Shown here piece by piece: positions 51,977-60,004 of a stretch of DNA of 64,000 nucleotides (within the stretch, counting starts at the first letter, position 1; each line of letters starts with the position of its first letter). The notes beneath the pieces were generated by a model. That model did not search any database. It had not been told where the DNA came from and worked only from the letters and a program-made list of their open reading frames with translations. A program made the translations under genes and the position numbers. Source of the DNA: JANWVO01 sp964458495 (GTDB taxonomy: Bacteria; Acidobacteriota; Terriglobia; Bryobacterales; Bryobacteraceae); contig CAYWJB010000014.1 in the NCBI GenBank assembly GCA_964458495.1, positions 1 to 64,000 of the forward strand, in the 5' to 3' direction.

Positions 51977-53446
51977 TTGGAAACCATCGCTGTCACCGGC
52001 GCCACCGGATATATCGGCGGGCGCCTCGTCCCCCGGCTGCTGGAGGCCGGCTTCCGCGTCCGCTGCCTTGTGCGCTCACCCATGAAATTGCGGGACCGCC
52101 CGTGGGCGGGCTCGCCGGATGTCGAGATCCTCCCGGCTGATCTCTCGGACGAGTCTTCCACTGCCGCCGCACTGGAAGGCTGCTGCGCCGCGTACTATCT
52201 CGTCCACTCGATGATCAGCGCCGGCAAGGACTACGCGGCGCACGACCTTCGATTGGCCCGCGCCTTCGCCTCCGCCGCCCGGCGCGCGGGCGTCAGGCGT
52301 CTCCTGTATCTGGGCGGCCTGGGAGAAACCGGCGAAGGACTCAGCGAGCATCTCTCCTCGCGCCGCGAGGTCGAATCGGCCCTCGCCTCTTCCGGCATCC
52401 CGGTCACCGTCTTCCGCGCTGCCATGATCATCGGCAGCGGCTCGGCGTCGTTTGAAATCCTCCGCTATCTGGTGGAGCGGCTGCCCGTCATGGTCACGCC
52501 CCGCTGGGTCCACACGCCCTGCCAGCCCATCGCCGTCCGCAATGTCATCCACTACCTGGCGGCTGCTCTCGACTGCCCGCAGACCTCGGGCCAGACCTTC
52601 GACATCGGCGGCCCCGAAGTGCTCACCTACCGCCAGATCATGGACATCATGGGCGAAGAGCTCGGCGTCGGCCGCCGCCTCATTCTGCCCGTCCCGGTGC
52701 TCACCCCGCGCCTCAGCTCCTATTGGATCCATCTGGTTACGCCGCTCCACCATTCCATCGCCCGCCCTCTGGCCGAAGGGCTCCGCAACCCGGTGGTCTG
52801 CCGCGACACCCGCATCCGCGAACTCATCCCGCAGCCCCTGCTGACCGTGCGCGAGGCCATCCGCTCCGCTCTGCAAAGAACGGAAAGCGGCGAAGCAGAG
52901 ACCACCTGGACCATGGCCGGCCCTTTGTCGGGCGATCCGGACTGGGCTGGCGGCAAGGTCTTCCTCGATTCCCGCAGCACGCCTGTGCAGGCGCCCGCCG
53001 AACAGGTCTATCGCACTGTGTGCCGCCTCGGCGGCAGGCATGGCTGGTACGCCAACTGGCTCTGGCAGATCCGCGGCTGGCTCGACCGCCTCGCCGGCGG
53101 CCCCGGTCTGCGCCGCGGCCGCCGCAACCCGGAATCCATCGGACTCGGCGAGGCGCTCGACTTCTGGCGTGTTGTGGGTCTCGATCCGCCCCGGCTCCTG
53201 CGCCTGCGCGCCGAGATGAAATTGCCCGGCGAGGCGGTCCTCGAGTTCCGCATCGAGCCGCGCTCAGCCGGCGCCTGCGAACTCACCCAGGAAGCGCGTT
53301 TCCGCCCCCGCGGACTCCTCGGTCTGCTGTACTGGTACGCCGTCCTTCCTCTCCACGCCATCGTCTTCCAGGGAATGCTCTCCGCCCTCAGGAAGGAAGC
53401 CGAGCGCGGCTTGCCTCAGCGGAAGCTCTCCAGCGCTTCCCGGTAG
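51977..53446 (+). CDS. NAD(P)-binding Rossmann protein with DUF2867 C-terminus
   Basis: 489 residues: Rossmann opening ETIAVTGATGYIGGRLVPRL (GxxGxxG), complex-I-subunit NDUFA9-like/SDR middle (AYYLVHSMISAG, LGGLGETGEGLSEHL, QTFDIGGPEVLTYRQIM), then a C-terminal DUF2867-like domain (GDPDWAGGKVFLDSRSTP, YWYAVLPLHAIVFQGM). The TTG at 51977 is the only start that fits; the nearby ATGs (51967, 51972) are in other frames. Membrane-associated redox or lipid-related role is possible; substrate unknown. It converges with the STAS gene, overlapping 31 nt. Confidence 0.8.
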   Translation: METIAVTGATGYIGGRLVPRLLEAGFRVRCLVRSPMKLRDRPWAGSPDVEILPADLSDESSTAAALEGCCAAYYLVHSMISAGKDYAAHDLRLARAFASAARRAGVRRLLYLGGLGETGEGLSEHLSSRREVESALASSGIPVTVFRAAMIIGSGSASFEILRYLVERLPVMVTPRWVHTPCQPIAVRNVIHYLAAALDCPQTSGQTFDIGGPEVLTYRQIMDIMGEELGVGRRLILPVPVLTPRLSSYWIHLVTPLHHSIARPLAEGLRNPVVCRDTRIRELIPQPLLTVREAIRSALQRTESGEAETTWTMAGPLSGDPDWAGGKVFLDSRSTPVQAPAEQVYRTVCRLGGRHGWYANWLWQIRGWLDRLAGGPGLRRGRRNPESIGLGEALDFWRVVGLDPPRLLRLRAEMKLPGEAVLEFRIEPRSAGACELTQEARFRPRGLLGLLYWYAVLPLHAIVFQGMLSALRKEAERGLPQRKLSSASR

Positions 53447-53772
53447 TCGTCCCTCACGTCGAACACCGTATCGAGCCGCGTGATCCGCAGCAGCTCCCGG
53501 ATCTTCGGCGGCATCCGCGCCAGCTTCAGCGCTGCGCCCTTCTCGTTTGCCAGCGACAGCGCCCCCACCAGCTCTCCGATGCCCGTCGAATCCAGCTGCG
53601 TCGCCCCGCTGAAGTCCACCAGCAGCTTCTTCGCGCCGCCCTCCAGCGCCTCGCGCATCTGGTTCCGCAGGGTGTTGGTCGCCAGTCCCAGCGTGATCCT
53701 CCCCTCGCAGGCGATCACCACCACGTCGCCCTCCAGGCGGCTCTCGATGCGGCACGGCGTGCTCTTGTCCAT
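53416..53772 (-). CDS. STAS-domain anti-sigma factor antagonist
   Basis: 118 residues: STAS fold with the phosphorylatable Ser in TQLDSTGIGELVGALS and an ITLGLATNTLRNQMREALEG segment before it. Such proteins (SpoIIAA/RsbV-like) bind anti-sigma kinases when dephosphorylated by SpoIIE-type PP2C phosphatases. A candidate SpoIIE-type phosphatase is at the right edge of the window (62487-64000). No anti-sigma kinase gene lies next to it, so the circuit is incomplete here. Confidence 0.88.
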   Translation of the reverse strand: MDKSTPCRIESRLEGDVVVIACEGRITLGLATNTLRNQMREALEGGAKKLLVDFSGATQLDSTGIGELVGALSLANEKGAALKLARMPPKIRELLRITRLDTVFDVRDDYREALESFR

Positions 53773-53806
53773 GGCTCTCCGTTTCCTCCGGTTCTCGCTT
53801 CGCCGC

Positions 53807-54835
53807 TCACGGCTGCGGCAGCAACGCTGCCACCGCCTCCAGCGCCTTCTCGCAATTCGCCCGGCTCACATCATAGTGCGTCACCGCGCGCAGCGTCGAG
53901 GGGCCGATGGGATTGATCAGCACCCCGCGCTCGCGCAGCCCCGCGCTCAGCTCCGCCGCCGCCATGCCCGTTTCGCGGATGTCGAAAATCACAATGTTGG
54001 TCGCCGGCGCCGGCGACACCCGCACGCCGCGCAGGTTCTCGAGCCCCTCCGCCAGCAGCCGCGCATTCTCGTGGTCCTCTGCCAGCCGTGGCGGCGTCTC
54101 TTCCAGCGCCACCAGCCCCGCCGCCGCCAGCACGCCCGCCTGCCGCATCCCGCCGCCCAGCCGCTTGCGGTACAGCCGCCCTTGCGCGATCAGCTCCCGC
54201 GGCCCCGCCAGCATTGACCCAACCGGCGCCCCCAGCGCCTTCGACAGGCAGAACATCACCGTGTCTGCCGGTTCGCACAGTTCCCGCACGCTGGCGCCGC
54301 ACGCCACCGCGGCGTTGAAGATCCGCGCCCCGTCGATGTGCACCCGCAGCCCCAGCGCATGCGCCCGCGCGCAGACGTCGCGCAGTGTCTCCGGCGGATA
54401 GACCGTGCCGCCCGCCATGTTGTGCGTGTTTTCCAGCTCGATGCAGCCCGTATCCGCAGCGTGCGGGCCAAGCGGGCGGATCGCCGGAGCGATCTGGTCC
54501 CACGTCAGAATCCCGTCCGGCGCCTCCACCGCCCGGATCAGGCAGCCGGAAAACCACGCCGTCATCGAAAGCTCGTAGTTCAGCAGGTGCCCGCGCGACT
54601 CGCAGATCACCTCCTGCCCGTGCCGCGTCAGGCACTTGATCGCGATCGTGTTGCCCATCGTGCCCGACGGCACGAACAGCGCCGCTTCCTTGCCCGTGAT
54701 CTCCGCCGCCCGCTCTTCCAGGCGGTTCACCGTCGGGTCTTCGCCGTAAACGTCGTCGCCGACCTCCGCCTCCGCCATCGCCCGGCGCATCGCCGCCGTG
54801 GGCTTCGTCACCGTGTCCGAACGCAGGTCAATCAT
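53807..54835 (-). CDS. ltaE: Low-specificity L-threonine aldolase
   Basis: 342 residues, a PLP enzyme that splits threonine/allo-threonine to glycine and acetaldehyde. Signature start MIDLRSDTVTKPTAAMRRAM, then AEVGDDVYGEDPTVNRLE, ALFVPSGTMGNTIAIK, RVHIDGARIFNAAVA and the Schiff-base Lys in VMFCLSKALGAPVGSM. The ATG at 54833-54835 gives the family N-terminus; a GTG one codon earlier would give a 4-nt overlap with hemW's stop. It follows hemW directly. Confidence 0.93.
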   Translation of the reverse strand: MIDLRSDTVTKPTAAMRRAMAEAEVGDDVYGEDPTVNRLEERAAEITGKEAALFVPSGTMGNTIAIKCLTRHGQEVICESRGHLLNYELSMTAWFSGCLIRAVEAPDGILTWDQIAPAIRPLGPHAADTGCIELENTHNMAGGTVYPPETLRDVCARAHALGLRVHIDGARIFNAAVACGASVRELCEPADTVMFCLSKALGAPVGSMLAGPRELIAQGRLYRKRLGGGMRQAGVLAAAGLVALEETPPRLAEDHENARLLAEGLENLRGVRVSPAPATNIVIFDIRETGMAAAELSAGLRERGVLINPIGPSTLRAVTHYDVSRANCEKALEAVAALLPQP

Positions 54836-55911
54836 CACAGGAACGCCTCGAACACTTCATTGGACACCATCACACCCCGCCGCGTCAGCCGCACCCGCTC
54901 CCCGGCGCGGTCGAGCAGCCCCGCCTCCTCCAGCCGCCGCATGGCTTCGCCAAATCGCTCCTCGTCCTGCGGCGCCACCCGCACGCCCTCCATGAGCCGC
55001 AGCCCCGTCAGGTACCGCTCACCTGCAACATCGGCCCGCGTCCGCTGCGGTTGCGGCCCGTGCTCCGCATAATTGCGCACATCGTCCGTGTTCGCCGTCC
55101 GCCATTCGCCGTCGAAACTGTGCGCGTCCGCTCCGAAGCCCGCATAGGGCGCCATCGTCCAGTACTTCCGGTTGTGCAGCGACTCGAAACCCTGCCGCGC
55201 GAAATTCGAGATCTCATACCGCCTCCATCCGCGCCCCTCCAGCCACTCCACAGCCATCTCGTAAAAGTCCGCGATCCGGTCCTCCGCGGGCGCCGCGCCG
55301 GCGCCGAACCGCGTTCCTCCTGCCAGCAGCTCGCGCCCCAACCGCGAGTCCTCGTCCACCTCCAGCATGTACACCGACACATGCGGCGGCTCGATCCGTT
55401 CGATCCACCCCAGCGACTCGCGCCAGCTCGCCTCCGTCTGCCAGGGCAAGCCCGCAATCAGGTCCACGTTGAAGTTCCCGATCCCCGCCGCACGCAACAT
55501 CTCCACGTCCCGCGCCACGTCTTCCGCCGTGTGCTTCCGCCCCGTGCGCCGCAGCTCTTGCTCGACGAAACTTTGCACGCCCAGGCTCACACGGCTGATC
55601 CCGCACTCCGTCCACGCCTCCACCGCCCCTCGCGCTATCGCTCCCGGCGCCGCCTCCAGCGTCGCCTCCGCCCACGGCTTGCCGGGCACGAGCGCGAGCA
55701 CCTGCCTCAGCGCCTCTCCAGGCATCGAGCCGGGCGTCCCCCCGCCCAGATACACCGTCTCCGGCGTCCACCTCCACTCGTGCGCAGCCAGTTCCTCCAG
55801 CAGCCGCTCCAGGTACCTCGCTTCCAGCTCCCGCGGAAAGACGCCCGAGGCGAAGTTGCAGTACGTGCACTTCTGCGAACAAAACGGCCAGGATATGTAG
55901 ACGCCCGCCAC
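54835..55911 (-). CDS. hemW: HemW-type radical SAM heme chaperone
   Basis: 358 residues. Radical SAM Cys motif CSQKCTYCNFASG (CxxxCxxC), GGGTPGSMPGEAL, GVQSFVEQELRRTGRKH, NFNVDLIAGLPWQTEASW and the HemW-typical LHNRKYWTMAPYAGFGADAH. HemW binds heme and is related to, but not itself, coproporphyrinogen III dehydrogenase. It begins with GTG at 55911, directly after the cyaY stop. Its position beside frataxin points to a link between iron-sulfur supply and heme delivery. Confidence 0.92.
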   Translation of the reverse strand: MAGVYISWPFCSQKCTYCNFASGVFPRELEARYLERLLEELAAHEWRWTPETVYLGGGTPGSMPGEALRQVLALVPGKPWAEATLEAAPGAIARGAVEAWTECGISRVSLGVQSFVEQELRRTGRKHTAEDVARDVEMLRAAGIGNFNVDLIAGLPWQTEASWRESLGWIERIEPPHVSVYMLEVDEDSRLGRELLAGGTRFGAGAAPAEDRIADFYEMAVEWLEGRGWRRYEISNFARQGFESLHNRKYWTMAPYAGFGADAHSFDGEWRTANTDDVRNYAEHGPQPQRTRADVAGERYLTGLRLMEGVRVAPQDEERFGEAMRRLEEAGLLDRAGERVRLTRRGVMVSNEVFEAFL

Positions 55912-56229
55912 CTACAGCGAAAAGTCCGGGATGCGCACCCGGATCGCGTCCGCCATCAGTTGCTCCAGCGTGCGCCCGTCTTCCAGCACGAAAGCCGAAC
56001 CGTTCCAGTCGAGCTTGTGGCTCTTCACGTGCGCCGACACCCAGATCTGCCGCACCGGCGAATTCGGGCTGACCACGAACCGCTCCCGCGGCTCCTCGAA
56101 CTCCACCGTCAGCGCCCCTGCGTTCATGTCCACGTCAAACTCGTATTCGTCGCTCGCTACCGCCAGCTTGCGGTACAGATCCTCGATGGCGTCTCCCGCC
56201 GCCTTCGAAAACTCCTGTTCGGTGAGCAT
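55912..56229 (-). CDS. cyaY: Frataxin-like iron-binding protein CyaY
   Basis: 105 residues with the frataxin fold: acidic first helix MLTEQEFSKAAGDAIEDL, then YEFDVDMNAGALTVEFEEP, NSPVRQIWVSAHVKSHKLDW. CyaY binds iron and regulates iron-sulfur assembly. The frame is open far upstream (to 57330) on the opposite strand of the TPR gene, but those residues are antisense to it; the ATG at 56227-56229 is right for the family. It is known mostly from proteobacteria, so its presence here is of note. Confidence 0.85.
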   Translation of the reverse strand: MLTEQEFSKAAGDAIEDLYRKLAVASDEYEFDVDMNAGALTVEFEEPRERFVVSPNSPVRQIWVSAHVKSHKLDWNGSAFVLEDGRTLEQLMADAIRVRIPDFSL

Positions 56230-56277
56230 CTCTTTCAGTGTAGCGGGCCGCGCTGCCCCGGCCGCTACAATGAAAGC

Positions 56278-57393
56278 GTGAGCTGGGCCCTCCTCCTTCT
56301 GCCATGGCTCTTGCTGCAGGCGCCCGCGGCGCCGCCCGCCGACGCGCTGCGCCTGATCGACGAGGGACGCCCGCGCGAGGCCATCCCGCTGCTCGAAGAA
56401 GCCGCCCGCAAGGAGCCGGAATCGGCTGCCATCCACTTCCACTTGGGCTACGCGCTCTCCCTCGCCGGCGAAAACGAGCGCGCCATCGCCGCCTTCCGCC
56501 GCACGCTGGAAATCGACCCGGAGATCCGCGCCGCCCGCCTCAACCTGGCCCATCTGCTGCTCGGCGCGGGCCAGCCCGCCGAGGCGCGCACGCTGCTGGA
56601 GGAGTGCCTGAAGCAGGATCCGGACGACGCCAAGGCGGCCTTCCTGCTTGGCCGCGCGCTGTCCGAAACCGGCCAGTGGCGCGCCGCCGCCGAAGCCTTC
56701 GGGACGGCCGCGCGCAAGCAGCCCGCCGGCCTCGAAACCGCCATGGCGCTGGCCCACGCATGGGAGCGCGCCGGCGAACGGCAGAAGGCCGCCGAAGTTT
56801 ACGCCCGCTTCCCTGACGAGCCCGCCGCGCTCGAACGGCTCGGCGTGCTCGAACTCGAAATGGGCGCCCTCGAGGATGCCATCCGCCACCTCGAAGCCGT
56901 GCGCGCCCGCAGCGCCACGCCCGCTGTCCTCTACGCCCTCGCCACCGCCTACCTGCGCAACCGCCAGCCGGAGCAGAGCGCCGCCGCGGCCGCATCGCTC
57001 ATCGCTCTGGAGCCTGCCAACCCGGAACTGCGCCTCTTCTACGGGCGCATTCTGCGCGACCAGAAGAAATACGCCGAAGCCGCGCCCCAGTTCCAGCAGG
57101 CGGTCCGCCTCGCGCCCCGCTCGGGCGAAGCCTGGAACGAGCTCGCCGCCGGGCTCATGCTGCTCAAGCAGTACGAGCCTGCTCTCGCCGCCCTCGACAA
57201 GGCCCGCGAGTTGAACGGCCCCAGCCCCGCCTACGATTACTTCCGCGCCACCCTGCTCGACGCCATGAACCAGCCGAAGGCCGCGCTCGAAAGCTACCGC
57301 CGCTTCCTCGCCTCCAGCAACGGCGCGCACCCGGACGAGGAGTTCAAGGCGCGCCAGCGCGTGCGCATCCTCGAAAGGTCGGTCCGGCGATGA
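56278..57393 (+). CDS. Exported TPR protein
   Basis: 371 residues: N-terminal hydrophobic signal (SWALLLLPWLLLQAPAAPPA) and about ten TPR-like repeats (IHFHLGYALSLAGENERAI, RLNLAHLLLGAGQPAEAR, AFLLGRALSETGQWRAAAEA, ELRLFYGRILRDQKKYAEAA). A protein-binding scaffold, probably periplasmic. The start is GTG 56278; the nearby ATG at 56270 is out of frame. The following gene begins in its stop codon. Confidence 0.85.
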   Translation: MSWALLLLPWLLLQAPAAPPADALRLIDEGRPREAIPLLEEAARKEPESAAIHFHLGYALSLAGENERAIAAFRRTLEIDPEIRAARLNLAHLLLGAGQPAEARTLLEECLKQDPDDAKAAFLLGRALSETGQWRAAAEAFGTAARKQPAGLETAMALAHAWERAGERQKAAEVYARFPDEPAALERLGVLELEMGALEDAIRHLEAVRARSATPAVLYALATAYLRNRQPEQSAAAAASLIALEPANPELRLFYGRILRDQKKYAEAAPQFQQAVRLAPRSGEAWNELAAGLMLLKQYEPALAALDKARELNGPSPAYDYFRATLLDAMNQPKAALESYRRFLASSNGAHPDEEFKARQRVRILERSVRR

Positions 57394-57833
57394 GGCTCGC
57401 GGCGCTCGTCACATTCGGCTGCTGCCTGCTCGCCGCCGCGCCTCCCCCTCCTCGCACGCTTGACGATGTGCGCCGGGAAGGCGATCCGCTCCGCCGCTTC
57501 GACCAATCCCTGCGCCTTGCCGAAACCCGCCTGAAGGACGCCTGGAAACTCGTCCGCGAACAGGGCGGCCGCCCGCAGTTCGAAACCGCGATCGGGGAGA
57601 TCGTCGCATGCGCCGAGCTCGCCCTCGATTCGCTCCGCTCCACCGGACGCCGCCCCGGCAAGCTCACCCGGCAGTACAAGCGCGGCGAGATCCGCACTCG
57701 CGCGTTCGAGAAGGAACTCAAGGAACTCGCCCTCGCCGTCGGCTTCGATGAACGCGAACGCGTGGAATCAGCCCGCCGCCGCATCGCCGAGATCCACGAT
57801 CAGTTCCTCAACGCCATCATGTCCGGCAGATGA
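57390..57833 (+). CDS. Exported helical hypothetical protein
   Basis: 147 residues: signal (MRLAALVTFGCCLLAAAPPP; a Cys lies inside the hydrophobic stretch) and a helical, charged mature part (LRLAETRLKDAWKLVREQGG, AFEKELKELALAVGFDERERV). It overlaps the TPR gene by 4 nt and is followed 11 nt later by the coiled-coil gene, so the three form a single unit. Function unknown. Confidence 0.7.
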   Translation: MRLAALVTFGCCLLAAAPPPPRTLDDVRREGDPLRRFDQSLRLAETRLKDAWKLVREQGGRPQFETAIGEIVACAELALDSLRSTGRRPGKLTRQYKRGEIRTRAFEKELKELALAVGFDERERVESARRRIAEIHDQFLNAIMSGR

Positions 57834-57844
57834 GGAGGTTTCGT

Positions 57845-58516
57845 ATGCGATCCCCGGTTGTCGCCCTGCTCGCTTGCCTGTGCCTGCCCGCCACGGCCCA
57901 ACGCGATTTCCTCACGCCCGACGAGGTCGAACAGCTCCGCCTCGTCCAGGAGCCCGGCCCCCGCCTCCAGCTCCATCTCAAATTCGCGCGCCAGCGCGTC
58001 GACATGCTCGAACAGCTCTTCGCCAAACGCCAGACCGGACGCAGCGGCCTCATTCACGACACCCTCGAGCAGGTCACGCAGATCATCGAGGCCATCGATA
58101 TGAACATCGACGACGCCATCCGCCGCCAGAAGCCCTTGGAGAACCTCGATGCGCTCGTCAGCAGCCAGAAGGAACTCCTCGCCAAACTCGAGGCCCTTGC
58201 CGGCAAGGAAGAGCCCGACCGCGCCCGCTATGAGTTCGCCCTCGACACCGCGCTCGAGACCTTGCGCGACAGCATCGAGATGAACGAGCAGGATCTCAAG
58301 GACCGCACGCTCTCCGTCCAGGACAAGGAAAAGGCCCTCCGCGAGGAGCGCGATGAGCTCCTCGCCCCGGGTCGCAAGGAAGAACTCGAGAAGGAACGCA
58401 AGCGCATCGAGGCCGAAAAGGAGGGCGTCGCCCCCGGCAAGAAGAAGCCCACGCTGCTCAAGCCGGGCGAGAAGCCGGGCCCCGTGGGCCAGCCTCGGAC
58501 GCCTCCGAAGAAGTGA
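57845..58516 (+). CDS. Exported coiled-coil hypothetical protein
   Basis: 223 residues: signal (RSPVVALLACLCLPATAQ), a long helical region (LEQVTQIIEAIDMNIDDAI, KELLAKLEALAGKEEPDRA) and a Lys/Glu-rich C-terminus (EELEKERKRIEAEKEGVAPG) ending in a Lys/Pro tail. An AGGAGG box precedes ATG 57845 with 8-nt spacing, so this start is better than the in-frame ATG at 57830. The last 59 nt overlap the end of the AI-2E gene on the opposite strand. Confidence 0.75.
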   Translation: MRSPVVALLACLCLPATAQRDFLTPDEVEQLRLVQEPGPRLQLHLKFARQRVDMLEQLFAKRQTGRSGLIHDTLEQVTQIIEAIDMNIDDAIRRQKPLENLDALVSSQKELLAKLEALAGKEEPDRARYEFALDTALETLRDSIEMNEQDLKDRTLSVQDKEKALREERDELLAPGRKEELEKERKRIEAEKEGVAPGKKKPTLLKPGEKPGPVGQPRTPPKK

Positions 58517-59579
58517 CCGCCGCCGGCGCCGGCTCCATCTCGCTCCGCAGCATGCGGAACACCGCCACCGCCGTCGACAGGATCACCGGCCCCGCAAACA
58601 GCCCGATGGCCCCGAACATCTGAAGCCCGCCCATCAGCGCGAAAAACACCAGCAGCCCGCTCATCCCCGTGCGCCCGCTCAGCACCCACGGCCGCACGAA
58701 GTTGTCCGACATCCCCACCACCAGCGCCCCCCACAACACCAGAAACAGCGCCTTGCCCCACATCCCCTGCCAGAGCAGCATCAGCGCCGCCGGCAGCCAC
58801 ACGATCGCCGTGCCGATCACCGGGATCAGCGAACACACCGCCGCCATCACCCCCCAGAACACCGGCGCGCCCAACCCGGCGATCAGAAATCCCACCGAAG
58901 TCAGCGCGCCCTGCGTGATCGCCACCGCCGCCATCCCGTGCACGTTGGCCAGAATCGAGTCCCGGATCGAGCCCAGCAACACCCCCGTCTTCTCCTCGTC
59001 CAGCGGCGACCATGCGTGAATCCCGTCCCGGATCTTCGGCCCCTCCAGAAACACGAAGAACAGAATGAACACCGCCAGCAGCGCGTTCCCGATCGTTCCC
59101 GTCAGGTTCCCCAGCAGCGACGCCCCCCAACCGCCCAGCAGCTTCACCACGTTCTGCGCCTGCTCGAGCAGCGCCGCCTTCACATCGGGCGCCGCCAGCC
59201 CCGTCTTCTGCGCCGTCCAACGCACCGGCTGCTCCACGACATCCGCGAACCACGCCGCCCAGCCCCCCTGCTCCTGCGTGTGCCGCGCCATCGCCTGATA
59301 CACGGCCCCGGCTTCCTGAATCACGTTCACCGCCACCACCGCCAGCGGCGCCAGCACCACAACGACAATCAGCAGCGTCGCCGCCACCGCCGCCATCCAG
59401 CTCGAACCCAGCAGCCGCAGCAGCCGCTCATACAAAGGCTCGAACGCCACTGCCAGCACCACGGCGAACGTGATCGGCTTCACAAACGGCACAAACAGCA
59501 TCGCCGCCAGCAACCCGCACGCCACCGCCAGCACCCGCAGCGCCAATCTCCCCCTCCCGGGCTGTCCTCGCTCCGTCAT
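58458..59579 (-). CDS. AI-2E family transporter (permease)
   Basis: 373 residues with about eight membrane segments; AI-2E (PerM/TqsA) hallmarks include FLEGPKIRDGIHAWSPLDEEKTG, GMAAVAITQGALTSVGFLI, FWGVMAAVCSLIPVIGTAIVW, MSDNFVRPWVLSGRTGMSG and a final helix FGAIGLFAGPVILSTAVAVF. Despite the family name, most members transport unknown small molecules or ions. It overlaps tsaE by 4 nt (ATGA). Confidence 0.88.
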   Translation of the reverse strand: MTERGQPGRGRLALRVLAVACGLLAAMLFVPFVKPITFAVVLAVAFEPLYERLLRLLGSSWMAAVAATLLIVVVVLAPLAVVAVNVIQEAGAVYQAMARHTQEQGGWAAWFADVVEQPVRWTAQKTGLAAPDVKAALLEQAQNVVKLLGGWGASLLGNLTGTIGNALLAVFILFFVFLEGPKIRDGIHAWSPLDEEKTGVLLGSIRDSILANVHGMAAVAITQGALTSVGFLIAGLGAPVFWGVMAAVCSLIPVIGTAIVWLPAALMLLWQGMWGKALFLVLWGALVVGMSDNFVRPWVLSGRTGMSGLLVFFALMGGLQMFGAIGLFAGPVILSTAVAVFRMLRSEMEPAPAAVTSSEASEAGPRGPASRPA

Positions 59580-60004
59580 GGCAGCTCTGTCACTTCAATC
59601 CGTCGCGACTCGTCGCCCAGCGTCTCGATTCTGACCTCGATCCGTTCCTCCGGCAGCAGCCGCGGGAACCGCTCCGCCCATTCCATCACCACCACTGCCT
59701 TCCGCGCCAGAATCTCCTCCAGCCCCAGCGACGCCACCTCCTCCTCCGTCTCCAGCCGGTACAGATCCACGTGGTACAGCAGTCCTTCGCCGTGTTCATG
59801 GATCAGCGCGAACGTCGGGCTCGAGATCTCGTCCGCCGGCGCCGCGCCCAGCCCTTCCGCCACGCCCTTGGCCAGCGTCGTCTTCCCCGCGCCGAGATTC
59901 CCGATCAGCAGCACGCAGCGCGGCGGCGTCCACTCGCGCGCCAGCTCCGCCCCCAGCGCCACCGTCTCTTCCTCGCTCCGCGTAGTGAATCTCCGCGTCC
60001 TCAT
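59576..60004 (-). CDS. tsaE: tRNA threonylcarbamoyladenosine biosynthesis ATPase TsaE
   Basis: 142 residues. Walker A LIGNLGAGKTTLAKGVAEGL, the typical ADEISSPTFALIHEHGEG and LYHVDLYRLETEEEV are present. TsaE with TsaB and TsaD installs t6A37 in ANN-decoding tRNAs. The frame is open to 60115, but ATG 60002-60004 gives the right N-terminus and a 4-nt overlap with nnrD/E upstream. Confidence 0.95.
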   Translation of the reverse strand: MRTRRFTTRSEEETVALGAELAREWTPPRCVLLIGNLGAGKTTLAKGVAEGLGAAPADEISSPTFALIHEHGEGLLYHVDLYRLETEEEVASLGLEEILARKAVVVMEWAERFPRLLPEERIEVRIETLGDESRRIEVTELP

